Source of the DNA: Ruminococcus flavefaciens
GTDB taxonomy: Bacteria > Bacillota > Clostridia > Oscillospirales > Ruminococcaceae
DNA: 64,000 bases
Assembly: GCF_900116855.1 (NCBI RefSeq)
Contig: NZ_UETD01000002.1
Coordinates: 1-64,000, forward strand
Reading direction: 5' to 3'
Part shown: piece after piece, positions 7,589-15,745 of the stretch
Position numbering within the stretch: the stretch's first letter is position 1
Layout of the letters: each line of letters opens with the position of its first letter
The notes under the pieces: generated by a model
Database searches by the model: none
The model's input: only the letters and a program-made list of their open reading frames with translations
What the model was told of the DNA's origin: nothing
Translations under genes and position numbers: made by a program

Positions 7589-7684
7589 AGAAATGCTGAT
7601 AAGTAATGCGAAATTAATTTTTACACTGACGTAACGTAACCTGAACCATGCGCGTCTGCCAATTCCGCCATATCCGCATATAAT

Positions 7685-7745
7685 GTCTGATAAATTTTAC
7701 ACGGTCCAGACTTACCGAGGCGGACCGTATAACCGGTTGTTCCGC
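7685..7745 (-). ncRNA. Candidate pseudoknotted leader RNA, copy 3 (diverged, native)
   Basis: The same fold with different bases: GCGGA/TCCGC replaces GTGGA/TCCAC, CCG/CGG replaces CTT/AAG, and GTCTG/CAGAC replaces GAGTCG/CGACTC. CGGT/ACCG is unchanged. Compensatory change in three stems supports a selected RNA structure. It starts within a few bases of the predicted transcription start from the promoter at 7757-7785. Confidence 0.65.
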
Positions 7746-7756
7746 AGTACCTAAAT

Positions 7757-7785
7757 ATTTTACCACATATTAAATCGTTTGTCAA
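7757..7785 (-). promoter_or_regulatory. Native promoter of the tRNA-Leu locus
   Basis: On the minus strand TTGACA and TAAAAT are separated by exactly 17 bp. No equally good promoter is visible in the 162-bp modules, so all tRNA-Leu transcription may start here. Confidence 0.8.
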
Positions 7786-7862
7786 GAGCTTTTTTAAAAA
7801 AAATCAAAAATATTCTTGGTAATGTTTTTCTGCTGTTGCAGCTTTGAGACTTTTGTGGTATA

Positions 7863-7882
7863 AGCGGCGAGCCGCCGCTCCC
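7863..7882. repeat. GC-rich hairpin sharing 18 bp with 3550-3567
   Basis: AGCGGCG-AGC-CGCCGCT forms a perfect 7-bp stem. Eighteen bases (7865-7882) recur exactly at 3550-3567 inside the candidate oriT segment, in the same orientation. Confidence 0.6.
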
Positions 7883-7934
7883 CCCCGATTTTGCGGTACA
7901 GCTATTGTTAACATCTTCTTTCACACTGCGCACC

Positions 7935-7963
7935 TTGCTATTGATAATAAAATGTGGTATAAT
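7935..7963 (+). promoter_or_regulatory. Promoter of radical SAM gene
   Basis: TTGCTA and TATAAT are 17 bp apart and end 34 bp before the ATG at 7998. Confidence 0.6.
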
Positions 7964-7997
7964 TTTTTATAACTTGATCATTCTGAAAGGAGAAGCC

Positions 7998-8861
7998 ATG
8001 CACTTTGTTGATGCCAAAGGAATACTGTCATCCAAGAACGGTATGAATATATACAGAGGCTGCTCTCATGGGTGTATATACTGCGACAGCCGCAGCACCT
8101 GCTATAATATGAGTCATGCATTCGAGGATATTGAGGTAAAGCAGAATGCTCCTCAGCTTCTTGAGAAGGCTCTGCGTTCAAAGCGTAAAAAATGCATGAT
8201 AGGAACTGGCTCCATGAGCGATCCGTATATGCCAGCGGAAGCTGAACTGAAGCTTACCCGCCGATGTCTTGAACTAATAGAGCAATATCAGTTCGGGGCA
8301 ACAGTTCTGACAAAATCTGACATGATACTTCGTGATGCCGATCTGCTGGCTTCTATTAATGAGCAGCAGAAAGCTGTGGTGCAGATGACAATGACTACAT
8401 ACGATGACGACCTTTGCAGAATAGTCGAACCTAACGTATGTCCTACGAGCAGGCGATTTGAAGTCCTTATGGAGATGAAACGGCTCGGCATTCCCACGGT
8501 AGTTTGGCTTTCGCCGTTTCTTCCGTACATAAATGATACGGAGGATAATCTGAAAGGACTTCTTGATTACTGTGCTGAGGCTGGAGTAAAGGGGATAGTC
8601 TGTTTTGGCATCGGTATGACACTGAGAGACGGCAACAGGGAATATTTATACTCTGCACTTGACAGGCGTTTTGAAGGTCTGTCACAAAGATACCGCCGAG
8701 AATACGGAAATTCATATGAGATAGTCAGCCCTGAACACGGTAGGCTCATGAGTATATTTAATGATTTTTGCGAAAAATACGGCATCATTCATGATTTTAA
8801 CGAGTGTTTCAGCTATCTGAACGAGCTTCCGGAGAAATACCAACAGCTTACATTATTCTGA
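7998..8861 (+). CDS. Radical SAM protein, spore-photoproduct-lyase-like (SPL/Rv2578c family)
   Basis: A 287-residue protein; the ATG at 7998 follows AAAGGAGA, and the longer frame upstream runs into the promoter. Cys22, Cys26 and Cys29 in GCSHGCIYCDSR form the CxxxCxxC site for a [4Fe-4S] cluster and S-adenosylmethionine. GTGSMSDPYMPAEAEL and VLTKSDMILRD are typical of the small SPL-like radical SAM family found across anaerobes. The reaction is unknown; DNA photoproduct repair has not been shown for this branch. It lies just upstream of the response regulator (14 bp), which suggests co-transcription but not a shared role. Confidence 0.85.
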   Translation: MHFVDAKGILSSKNGMNIYRGCSHGCIYCDSRSTCYNMSHAFEDIEVKQNAPQLLEKALRSKRKKCMIGTGSMSDPYMPAEAELKLTRRCLELIEQYQFGATVLTKSDMILRDADLLASINEQQKAVVQMTMTTYDDDLCRIVEPNVCPTSRRFEVLMEMKRLGIPTVVWLSPFLPYINDTEDNLKGLLDYCAEAGVKGIVCFGIGMTLRDGNREYLYSALDRRFEGLSQRYRREYGNSYEIVSPEHGRLMSIFNDFCEKYGIIHDFNECFSYLNELPEKYQQLTLF

Positions 8862-8875
8862 CTGGAGATATTACA

Positions 8876-9535
8876 ATGAATGAACATATAATGGTTATTG
8901 ATGATGACATACACATAGGTAATATGCTGGAAGAAGCCCTTTCCCGTGACGGTTACAAGGTTTCAAGGGCGTACTCGGGCACTGAGGCGCTCATGCTGCT
9001 TTCAGCACAGAAGCCCGATCTTGTTTTGCTTGATCTTATGCTTCCGGGGCTCAGCGGAGAGGAACTTCTTCCAAAGATCGAGGGAATACCTGTAATAATA
9101 GTAAGTGCAAAGATAGATATCGATAATAAAGTCGAGCTCCTTCTCAGCGGTGCTGCTGACTATATTACCAAGCCTTTTGATATAAAGGAATTGAAAGCAC
9201 GCATAAGGGTCCAGCTTCGCAGCAGACAATTTACATCTTCTGCTGAACTTGTTTACAAGGAACTGAAGCTCAATACAGATACCCACAATGTAACGGTGAA
9301 CGGAGAGGCTATCAGGCTGACAAGGACGGAATTTGCCATTCTGAAGCTTCTCATGATGAATCCGGATCAGGTCATCACAAAGTCAATTATACTTGACAGG
9401 ATAAGCGACGATACTCCCGATTGTACAGAAACCTCTTTGAAGCAGCATATAAGCAATCTTCGCAGGAAACTACGCTCCGCTGACGGAAAAGACTATATAG
9501 AGGCTGTATGGGGTATCGGCTTTAAAATGGCGTAA
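8876..9535 (+). CDS. OmpR/PhoB-family response regulator
   Basis: A 219-residue protein. The receiver domain (4-115) has the acidic pair Asp10/Asp11, phospho-acceptor Asp53 in LVLLDLMLPG and the conserved lysine in YITKPF. The winged-helix DNA-binding domain (about 125-218) ends in YIEAVWGIGFKM. It is probably phosphorylated by the kinase at 13024-13896 and acts on the ABC genes between them. The most likely target is the triple TCTTTAC repeat at 9547-9577. The start at 8876 was chosen because the receiver domain begins there; the longer frame overlaps the upstream gene. Confidence 0.95.
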   Translation: MNEHIMVIDDDIHIGNMLEEALSRDGYKVSRAYSGTEALMLLSAQKPDLVLLDLMLPGLSGEELLPKIEGIPVIIVSAKIDIDNKVELLLSGAADYITKPFDIKELKARIRVQLRSRQFTSSAELVYKELKLNTDTHNVTVNGEAIRLTRTEFAILKLLMMNPDQVITKSIILDRISDDTPDCTETSLKQHISNLRRKLRSADGKDYIEAVWGIGFKMA

Positions 9536-9546
9536 TATTTACTATA

Positions 9547-9577
9547 TCTTTACTTTTTTCTTTACCGCTTTCTTTAC
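9547..9577 (+). promoter_or_regulatory. Three direct TCTTTAC repeats, likely response-regulator operator
   Basis: TCTTTAC occurs at 9547-9553, 9559-9565 and 9571-9577, a strict 12-bp period. OmpR-type regulators typically bind direct repeats about one helical turn apart. A -10-like TATAGG/TAGTAT lies downstream, before the ABC ATPase gene. Confidence 0.65.
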
Positions 9578-9622
9578 TTTTGTGGTATAGGATAGTATCA
9601 TAAGGTCAAGGAGGTACGAACT

Positions 9623-10537
9623 ATGGAATACATCATAAAGACAAATGATCTTAAAAAGAATTACAGAAGCTTCAAAGCTCTTGACGGACTCAGCCTTAAT
9701 GTCCCCAAGGGCTCCATTTATGGACTTGTAGGACGTAACGGTGCAGGAAAGACTACTTTTTTCCGTATACTCTGTGGACTGCAGGAGCCCTCATCAGGTG
9801 ACTACGAGATATACGGAGTTAAGAATAATGACAGAGGCATAATGAAATCGCGCAGAAGAATGGGCGCAGTCGTGGAAACTCCCTCTATTTACCTTGATAT
9901 GAGCGCACAGCAGAATTTAAAGTATCAGTGCAGGATGCTGGGGCTGCCCGATTACAGCTGCGTTGATGAGCTTCTCAAGCTTGTTGGACTTGCAAATACC
10001 GGCAAAAAGAAGGCAAAGAACTTTTCCCTTGGCATGAAGCAGCGTCTCGGTATTGCTATTGCGCTTGTCGGTGAGCCCGATCTTCTTATACTGGACGAAC
10101 CGATAAACGGACTTGATCCTCAGGGAATAGTCGAAATGCGAGAGCTTATCCTCAAGCTTAACCGCGAAAAAGAGATAACAGTAATGATATCCAGCCATAT
10201 CCTTGATGAGCTTGCCAAGCTTGCCACATACTATGGCTTTGTCGACCACGGCAGAGTTGTCAGGGAAATGAGTGCAGAGGAGCTTGAAAACACCTGCCGC
10301 AAATGTATCAGAATGGAGGTGACTGATACAGCAGCTATGGCGAGAGTCCTTGACGGCATGGAAGTTGAGTACAAGATACTGTCAGAGACTACCGCAGATG
10401 TTTTTGCAAAGCTCAACTTCTCAAAGCTTTCTGAGGCACTTGCCAAGGAAAACTGCGAGGTAATATCCATGAACGAGCATGACGAGAGCCTTGAAGGCTT
10501 CTTTATCTCCCTTGTGGGAGGTGGCGGAAATGATTAA
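9623..10537 (+). CDS. ABC transporter ATP-binding protein (bacitracin/lantibiotic-resistance type)
   Basis: A 304-residue ATPase with Walker A GRNGAGKT (38-45), Q-loop, signature SLGMKQR, Walker B LLILDEP and the switch histidine in SSHILDE. The first 210 residues are the nucleotide-binding domain; the remaining 90 form an extension usual in BcrA/NisF-type immunity transporters. It powers the three permeases that follow. The strong AAGGAGGTA ribosome site lies downstream of the triple-repeat operator. It overlaps the next gene by eight bases (ATGATTAA), indicating coupling. The substrate is unknown; peptide antibiotic efflux is inference from the arrangement with a two-component system. Confidence 0.9.
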   Translation: MEYIIKTNDLKKNYRSFKALDGLSLNVPKGSIYGLVGRNGAGKTTFFRILCGLQEPSSGDYEIYGVKNNDRGIMKSRRRMGAVVETPSIYLDMSAQQNLKYQCRMLGLPDYSCVDELLKLVGLANTGKKKAKNFSLGMKQRLGIAIALVGEPDLLILDEPINGLDPQGIVEMRELILKLNREKEITVMISSHILDELAKLATYYGFVDHGRVVREMSAEELENTCRKCIRMEVTDTAAMARVLDGMEVEYKILSETTADVFAKLNFSKLSEALAKENCEVISMNEHDESLEGFFISLVGGGGND

Positions 10538-11390
10538 GCTGCTGAAAGCAGAGTTTGCACGCTGCTTTTCGGGAAAGGTCTTCTGGCTTATTGCTCTGTT
10601 TACTCTTGTGACGGCATCAAGCTTCAACTTTATCAAATATATTACAGTAAAGAGGGAGCATCAGACAGAGGTATTCAATGACAGTATGCTCTATATCGGT
10701 CTTATCTCTCTTGGTATGATAGCTGCAATATTTGTGGCTTTCCATGCGGGCGGAGAGTTTGACGAGGGAACTGTAAGGAACAAGCTTATTGCCGGCAACA
10801 CGAAAACAGGAATATATTTGTGCCATCTGGCTGTCAGTTCAGTGGCTATGGCCATTATACAGTATCTGTTCTTTTTTACCTTCTATGTTTGCTCTTATCT
10901 GTTTTTCGGAGCATTTCATCATTCATTCTCTGTTATGATGCAGATCCAGCTCATCGGAGTTCTTGGAACTGTTGCTGTTACAGCTTTCATGCTGATGATA
11001 ACAATGATCGTCCGCAGCAGGACCATAGCAGTAACAGTGTGTATGACAGCTGCCGTCATTATGTTCATTATAGGCGTAGCCCTCATAAACGAACTGGAAG
11101 AGCACAGCATGGAGCTTATGGCGATGGAAGATATCATTTCTCCCGAAAAGTATGCTATACTCAATAAATACAGCTATGTTTACGGAGTTGACAGTGAATC
11201 TCTTTCGGGGGCTGAGCTTGCCGTAAAAGAGGCTTTATATGATGGTCTGTTTATTTGTCAGGCATTCAGATTCAGCTCGGAAAGGGAACTTCCTTATCAC
11301 TGGGAGTTCATGGCTGTTTACAACATCGCAATAACGCTGGTAACAACGCTTATAGGCTCTGTTACGTTCCGCAGACTTGACCTGAAGTGA
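10530..11390 (+). CDS. ABC-2 type permease (subunit 1)
   Basis: A 286-residue membrane protein with about six hydrophobic segments, starting at the ATG that overlaps the ATPase stop. The N-terminus MIKLLKAEFARCFSGKVFW is the typical cytoplasmic start of BcrB/ABC-2 permeases, and the EFDEGTVRNKLIAG motif recurs in all three permeases here. A large loop between the fifth and last membrane spans (about residues 190-250) is predicted. The longer frame beginning at 10479 lies inside the ATPase and is not needed. It probably pairs with one or both following permeases. Confidence 0.85.
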   Translation: MIKLLKAEFARCFSGKVFWLIALFTLVTASSFNFIKYITVKREHQTEVFNDSMLYIGLISLGMIAAIFVAFHAGGEFDEGTVRNKLIAGNTKTGIYLCHLAVSSVAMAIIQYLFFFTFYVCSYLFFGAFHHSFSVMMQIQLIGVLGTVAVTAFMLMITMIVRSRTIAVTVCMTAAVIMFIIGVALINELEEHSMELMAMEDIISPEKYAILNKYSYVYGVDSESLSGAELAVKEALYDGLFICQAFRFSSERELPYHWEFMAVYNIAITLVTTLIGSVTFRRLDLK

Positions 11391-11399
11391 GGTGGAAAT

Positions 11400-12272
11400 A
11401 TGAAAAACTTGTTAAAAGCCGAGTTCAGCCGTATGTTCAGATCAAAGCTTTTTTGGATATTTATGGTGCTGTCAGTACTTTTTTCTGTACATAGCATATA
11501 TGATGAGGCAACAAGACCTGTAATGGACAGTTACTCAGCGGAAGCTTACGGATATGTCTTTGAAGCTGCTCTGTACTTTTATATAATGGCATATTGTTTT
11601 GCTGCTGCTGTTATAGACAGTCTCTTTATCAGTCGGGAGTACGCTGACGGCACTGTACGCAACAAGATCATCTCAGGACATTCAAGAGCCTCTGTTTACC
11701 TGACCGAGCTCATCGTATGCACTGTAACGGGGATTATGATGTTCATTGTGAATTTAGCGATCATAAGTCTGCCTTTTCTGAAATTCGGTATACATGGTAT
11801 GGACGGATGGGTGACTATGAGAAGGATAATACTTATCGCTGTACTGATAATAGTGATAAATGCAATGTTTGTTCTGTTCTCCATGCTTATTTCATCGAGA
11901 GCAAGCTCTATTGTTTGGTCGATAGTATTTATGATCATCATGCTCGTCTCATCGGGACTAATACAGGAAAAGATTTCCGGTGATTCATGGAGCCGAAACA
12001 GGCGTGAAGCGGGAGAATACTATAACGAGAGCGAGATACTGAGCGTCACAGAAAGAAAGGTATATAAAGCCTTTGATCGTATTCTGCCGACCGATCAGGT
12101 GCTCCATACCTATGATATTGACGATTATCTTACAGACTATAAGGATCCTTCAACTGTTTCGCAGAAAAAGCTCAACACAGCACTTGCAGATATATGCATT
12201 TTGGATGCGGTTACGATCGCAGTTGTAACGACCGCAGGAATTGCTTTATTCAGGAAAAAAGATTTGAAATGA
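11400..12272 (+). CDS. ABC-2 type permease (subunit 2)
   Basis: A 290-residue paralogue of the preceding permease: N-terminus MKNLLKAEFSRMFRSKLFW and the shared REYADGTVRNKIISGHSR motif after the second hydrophobic segment. About six membrane spans, with a polar loop at roughly 195-255. Separated from subunit 1 by nine bases carrying GAGGTGG. Duplication within the operon is evident from the aligned motifs. Confidence 0.85.
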   Translation: MKNLLKAEFSRMFRSKLFWIFMVLSVLFSVHSIYDEATRPVMDSYSAEAYGYVFEAALYFYIMAYCFAAAVIDSLFISREYADGTVRNKIISGHSRASVYLTELIVCTVTGIMMFIVNLAIISLPFLKFGIHGMDGWVTMRRIILIAVLIIVINAMFVLFSMLISSRASSIVWSIVFMIIMLVSSGLIQEKISGDSWSRNRREAGEYYNESEILSVTERKVYKAFDRILPTDQVLHTYDIDDYLTDYKDPSTVSQKKLNTALADICILDAVTIAVVTTAGIALFRKKDLK

Positions 12273-12282
12273 GGTAAACAGA

Positions 12283-13011
12283 TTGACTAAGCTTATAAAC
12301 TCGTATTTATGGCGGCTTTTCAGAAATAAATTACTATACGTCGGACTTGCAGCCGCTTTTATCATAACTTTCGCAGGAGCAGGTACAGAAAGCTCGTCTG
12401 AGCAGGCTTTTCTGATGATAAAGGTGTTCGGAGTAGGGATAATTGCCTTTACATCGGTGTTTGTGCCGCTGTTTCTCGGACGCGAATATTCCGATAAGAC
12501 TATCAGAAACAAGTTCGTTTGCGGATATACAAGACCACAGGTCTATTTTGCAAGCTGTATTGCTGTTACAGCAGTTGTTGTTCTCATGACAGCCGCATGG
12601 CTGACCGGAGCTGTCCTTGCTATGCAGGTAACAGGAGGGGATGTGGGGCAGATCACTGCACACATAGGGGAGATACTGCTTTTTTGTATAGCACATTCGG
12701 CTTTTGTGACTTTTTTCAGTATGCTGATACCTTATCCTGCTATATGTGTAGCTATACAGATAATGATCTTCCAGATCGGTTCATTTGTTGCACCGGTTAT
12801 GCTGTCAATTAGCCATAATACTGGCGGAGAGCTCGGAAAAGCTTTGATATATGCAGCAAATGCTTTCCCGTTGGGGCAGTGGTTTTCATCTATCGGTCTC
12901 ACTGAAGGCTTGGGCGGAATGGGGGCATATAGGGCAATTGCTTCTGTTGCTGTGATAACTGTGTTTACATTATCGGGGTGCCTGATGTTCAGAAAGAAGA
13001 ATATTCGTTAA
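12283..13011 (+). CDS. ABC-2 type permease (subunit 3, short)
   Basis: A 242-residue third permease that begins at TTG after GAGGTA. It keeps the common motif (REYSDKTIRNKFVCGYTRPQ) but lacks the long polar loop of the other two. About six membrane spans. Three consecutive permeases with one ATPase recall NisFEG-like immunity systems, although those have two permeases. The gene ends 12 bases before the histidine kinase start, so kinase and transporter are probably one transcript. Confidence 0.85.
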   Translation: MTKLINSYLWRLFRNKLLYVGLAAAFIITFAGAGTESSSEQAFLMIKVFGVGIIAFTSVFVPLFLGREYSDKTIRNKFVCGYTRPQVYFASCIAVTAVVVLMTAAWLTGAVLAMQVTGGDVGQITAHIGEILLFCIAHSAFVTFFSMLIPYPAICVAIQIMIFQIGSFVAPVMLSISHNTGGELGKALIYAANAFPLGQWFSSIGLTEGLGGMGAYRAIASVAVITVFTLSGCLMFRKKNIR

Positions 13012-13023
13012 GGGAGTACATCT

Positions 13024-13896
13024 ATGGTAGTTCTGACTATTCTGCTGGCTTTATTGTCGGCTTTCTTATCAGTGAAGATCTGGCTTCTGCGTAGATCATC
13101 AAAAGAGATCGCAGAGGCTTTGTCGGAATGCCTAAAAACAGATACAAACTCGATAATAACGGTGTCAAGCAGAGATAAACAGGTCAGAAGACTGGTAACA
13201 GAACTTAACAAGGAACTTAAACTTCTCCGCGAGGAGCACCACCGCTTTGTGCAGGGTGATATGGAACTGAAAAATGCCGTCACCAATATCTCTCATGACC
13301 TGAGGACTCCTCTTACAGCTATATGCGGTTATCTTGATATGCTGAAAAGTGAGGATAAGTCTCCTGAGGCAGAGCGCTACCTTGAGATCATCGGCGGAAG
13401 AGCAGAGTCAATGAAACAGCTTACAGAGGAGCTTTTCCGCTATTCTGTCATAATGACCTCGGAAAGTGAACCAAAGCAGGAGCAGGTGATCGTGAACGAT
13501 GTGCTGGAGGAGAGTATAGCAGGGTATTATTCAATACTCAGTGAGAAGAAAATATCACCTGAAATAGATATCACATACAAAAAAGTGATAAGGATACTTG
13601 ACCGCTCTGCACTTGCGAGGGTGTTCTCAAATCTTATAAACAATGCAGTCAAGTACAGTGATGGCGATCTTTCTGTAAGGCTTTCAGATGACGGGACAAC
13701 TGTTTTTTCAAACCATGCTTCGCAGCTTACTTCTGTGCAGGTGGACAAACTTTTTGACAGGTTCTATACAGTTGAAGCAGCCCGTAACTCAACAGGTCTG
13801 GGGCTTTCAATAGCGAGAACTCTTATCGAAAAGATGGGCGGAACGATATCCGCTTCTCTTGAAAACGGTGTATTATCCATTGTTATTCGGCTTTAG
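13024..13896 (+). CDS. Sensor histidine kinase
   Basis: A 290-residue membrane kinase with a single N-terminal hydrophobic segment (1-22) and no obvious external sensor domain. Phospho-accepting His91 lies in NISHDLRTPLTA, and the ATPase domain has LINNAVKYS (N box), FDRFYTVEAARNSTGLGLSIA (F and G2 boxes). Such short-sensor kinases often detect signals through a partner ABC transporter, which fits the gene order regulator, ABC genes, kinase. It is the last gene before the thiamine riboswitch. Confidence 0.93.
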   Translation: MVVLTILLALLSAFLSVKIWLLRRSSKEIAEALSECLKTDTNSIITVSSRDKQVRRLVTELNKELKLLREEHHRFVQGDMELKNAVTNISHDLRTPLTAICGYLDMLKSEDKSPEAERYLEIIGGRAESMKQLTEELFRYSVIMTSESEPKQEQVIVNDVLEESIAGYYSILSEKKISPEIDITYKKVIRILDRSALARVFSNLINNAVKYSDGDLSVRLSDDGTTVFSNHASQLTSVQVDKLFDRFYTVEAARNSTGLGLSIARTLIEKMGGTISASLENGVLSIVIRL

Positions 13897-13939
13897 AGCT
13901 TATCTGCCGTGATATATGAAGTATTTTTGCTTCAACACT

Positions 13940-13968
13940 TGATTTAGAGAAAAATATGTGATATAATA
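13940..13968 (+). promoter_or_regulatory. Promoter of thiamine operon
   Basis: TTGATT and TATAAT 17 bp apart, just upstream of the TPP riboswitch. Confidence 0.75.
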
Positions 13969-13975
13969 ATATTTG

Positions 13976-14058
13976 CAGGGGAGCTTGCGGGACAGGCTGA
14001 GAGGAAGGTGCTACCTTCGACCCTTCGACCTGATTTGGTTAATGCCAGCGTAGGGAGT
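13976..14058 (+). ncRNA. TPP (THI-element) riboswitch
   Basis: Contains the conserved elements in order: GGGGAGC, GGCTGAGAGG, CCCTTCGACCTGAT, TGGTTAATGCCAGCGTAGGGA. It binds thiamine pyrophosphate. An intrinsic terminator follows at 14079-14112, so control is probably by premature termination of the thi operon. Confidence 0.96.
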
Positions 14059-14078
14059 CTGATATTGTTATGTACATT

Positions 14079-14112
14079 CAGGGAACTGCGCAGGCGGTTC
14101 CCTGAATTTTTT
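14079..14112 (+). terminator. Riboswitch-controlled intrinsic terminator
   Basis: CAGGGAAC, a ten-base loop, GTTCCCTG, then AATTTTTT, between the TPP aptamer and thiS. Confidence 0.9.
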
Positions 14113-14126
14113 AAGGAGGTGCCTAA

Positions 14127-14321
14127 ATGGTAAAGATAAATGGTGAACTGCTTGAAAAAGACGGAAAAACTGTAACGGAAATGCTCGCTGATATGGAAAT
14201 AAGCGGTCAGAGAGTGGCTGTGGAAATAAATGAGGAGATCGTTCCGAAGGCAAAGTACGATGAAACTATACTTAAAGACGGCGACCGTGTAGAGGTCGTT
14301 CGTTTTGTGGGAGGCGGCTGA
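14127..14321 (+). CDS. thiS: Sulfur carrier protein ThiS
   Basis: A 64-residue ubiquitin-like protein ending in Gly-Gly-Gly, the tail that is adenylated and thiocarboxylated to deliver sulfur for the thiazole ring of thiamine. KINGELLEKDGKTVTEML and the VEINEEIVPKAKY stretch fit the family. First gene after the TPP riboswitch; AAGGAGGTG upstream. The thiF start follows by one base, so the two are coupled. Confidence 0.95.
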   Translation: MVKINGELLEKDGKTVTEMLADMEISGQRVAVEINEEIVPKAKYDETILKDGDRVEVVRFVGGG

Positions 14322-14322
14322 T

Positions 14323-14961
14323 ATGCCAATACCTTCGAGAGAGGAAATGTACAGCGCTCTTGAGGAAAGACACGGAACAGAGCTTCAGAAAAAGCTTGAC
14401 AGCGCTTCCGTAGCTGTCTGCGGACTTGGCGGACTTGGCTCTAATATTGCCATTGCACTTGCAAGAGCTGGTGTGGGATATCTTCATATCATAGATTTTG
14501 ATAGAGTTGATATCTCAAATCTGAACCGTCAGCAGTACTTTCCCGAGCAGCTCGGGGAGCCAAAGTCCGAGGCTATGAAGGACACACTTGAGCGTTTAGC
14601 TCCGTATTGCCATATAAAAGCTGATAACATAAAGCTTTCTGAGGATAATATACCTGCTCTGCTTTCTGATGCGGATATTATCGTAGAAGCTTTTGACAAA
14701 GCAGACCAGAAGGCAATGCTGGTAAACTGTGTTCTGGAGAATATGCCTGATAAATACCTTGTATCGGGTTCGGGGATGGCAGGCATAGCTCCCTCGAATA
14801 TTATAACCACTAAAAGGATAACAAAGCGCTTTTATCTTTGCGGTGACGGCGTAAGCGATGTTGATGACGGAATGGGACTTGTTTCATCACGGGTACTGAT
14901 CTGTGCCGGGCATCAGGCTCATGCAGTCATAAGGATAATTGCAGGCGAATTTGATATATAA
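14323..14961 (+). CDS. thiF: ThiF-family adenylyltransferase
   Basis: A 212-residue E1-like enzyme with the nucleotide-binding glycine loop [17 protein letters not shown] (about 33-49) and [17 protein letters not shown], which binds ATP-magnesium and orients the ThiS tail. It adenylates the ThiS C-terminus before sulfur transfer. It lacks the CxxC zinc pairs of larger ThiF/MoeB proteins, as is usual in clostridial short forms. The start at 14323 (MPIPSREEM) is preferred because the earlier in-frame start lies inside thiS. Confidence 0.92.
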   Translation: MPIPSREEMYSALEERHGTELQKKLDSASVAVCGLGGLGSNIAIALARAGVGYLHIIDFDRVDISNLNRQQYFPEQLGEPKSEAMKDTLERLAPYCHIKADNIKLSEDNIPALLSDADIIVEAFDKADQKAMLVNCVLENMPDKYLVSGSGMAGIAPSNIITTKRITKRFYLCGDGVSDVDDGMGLVSSRVLICAGHQAHAVIRIIAGEFDI

Positions 14962-14974
14962 GGAGAGACCATTA

Positions 14975-15745
14975 ATGAAGGACGATAAGCTTATTATAGG
15001 AGGACATGAGTTTTCCTCACGTTTTATTCTCGGCTCGGGAAAGTATTCCCTCAGTCTCATTGAGGCTGCCGTAAAGTATGCAGGTGCAGAGATAATCACA
15101 CTTGCTGTACGCCGTACCAATTCCAAAGAACATGAGAATATCCTTGACTATATTCCCGAGGGAGTAACACTTCTTCCCAATACTTCTGGAGCAAGAAATG
15201 CTGATGAGGCTGTTCGTATAGCACGACTTGCCCGGGAGCTTGGCTGCGGAGACTTTGTAAAGATAGAGATCATGCGCGATACTAAGTATCTTCTTCCCGA
15301 TAATCAGGAAACTGTACGCGCTACGGAGATACTGGCGAAAGAGGGATTTGTTGTAATGCCCTATATGTATCCCGATCTTAACACAGCCCGTGATCTTGTG
15401 AACGCAGGTGCGGCTTCTGTAATGCCCCTTGCATCACCAATAGGCTCCAATAAGGGACTTGCTACAAAGGATTTCATACAGATACTCATTGACGAAATAG
15501 ACCTTCCCATAATCGTTGATGCAGGAATAGGCAGACCTTCACAGGCTTGCGAGGCTATGGAAATGGGCGCAGCTGCTGTTATGTCAAATACTGCACTTGC
15601 TACTGCGGGAGACCTTCCCGTAATGGCGGAGGCTTTCAAGCAGGCTATTGAAGCAGGCAGAAAGGCATATCTGTCCGGACTTGGACGAGTTCTCACAAGA
15701 GGTGCTTCTCCCTCAGATACTCTGACAGGCTTCCTTCGTGACTGA
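14975..15745 (+). CDS. thiG: Thiazole synthase ThiG
   Basis: A 256-residue TIM-barrel enzyme that joins 1-deoxy-D-xylulose 5-phosphate, dehydroglycine and ThiS-thiocarboxylate into the thiazole phosphate. It shows [10 protein letters not shown] near the N-terminus, [22 protein letters not shown] and the C-terminal [19 protein letters not shown] phosphate-binding region. AAGGAGAG precedes the ATG. Its stop overlaps the start of the GNAT gene (ATGA-like overlap), so the foreign-looking next gene is translationally coupled. Confidence 0.96.
   Translation: MKDDKLIIGGHEFSSRFILGSGKYSLSLIEAAVKYAGAEIITLAVRRTNSKEHENILDYIPEGVTLLPNTSGARNADEAVRIARLARELGCGDFVKIEIMRDTKYLLPDNQETVRATEILAKEGFVVMPYMYPDLNTARDLVNAGAASVMPLASPIGSNKGLATKDFIQILIDEIDLPIIVDAGIGRPSQACEAMEMGAAAVMSNTALATAGDLPVMAEAFKQAIEAGRKAYLSGLGRVLTRGASPSDTLTGFLRD

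Larger units (their letters stand above)
7315..7677 (-). repeat. Tandem 162-bp modules made of tRNA-Leu 5' half, leader RNA and linker
   Basis: Two consecutive units (7315-7476 and 7477-7638) are identical over 162 bp as far as I can compare. A third tRNA 5' half follows at 7639-7677 with one base change in the anticodon stem (GTATGG becomes GCATGG). The tRNA part of each extra copy stops at the anticodon loop (GGTTCAGG), where it joins a linker beginning TTACGTTACG. Sequence beyond 7678 is a diverged version of the unit. This looks like repeated insertion or duplication at an attachment site in the tRNA anticodon loop. Confidence 0.9.
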
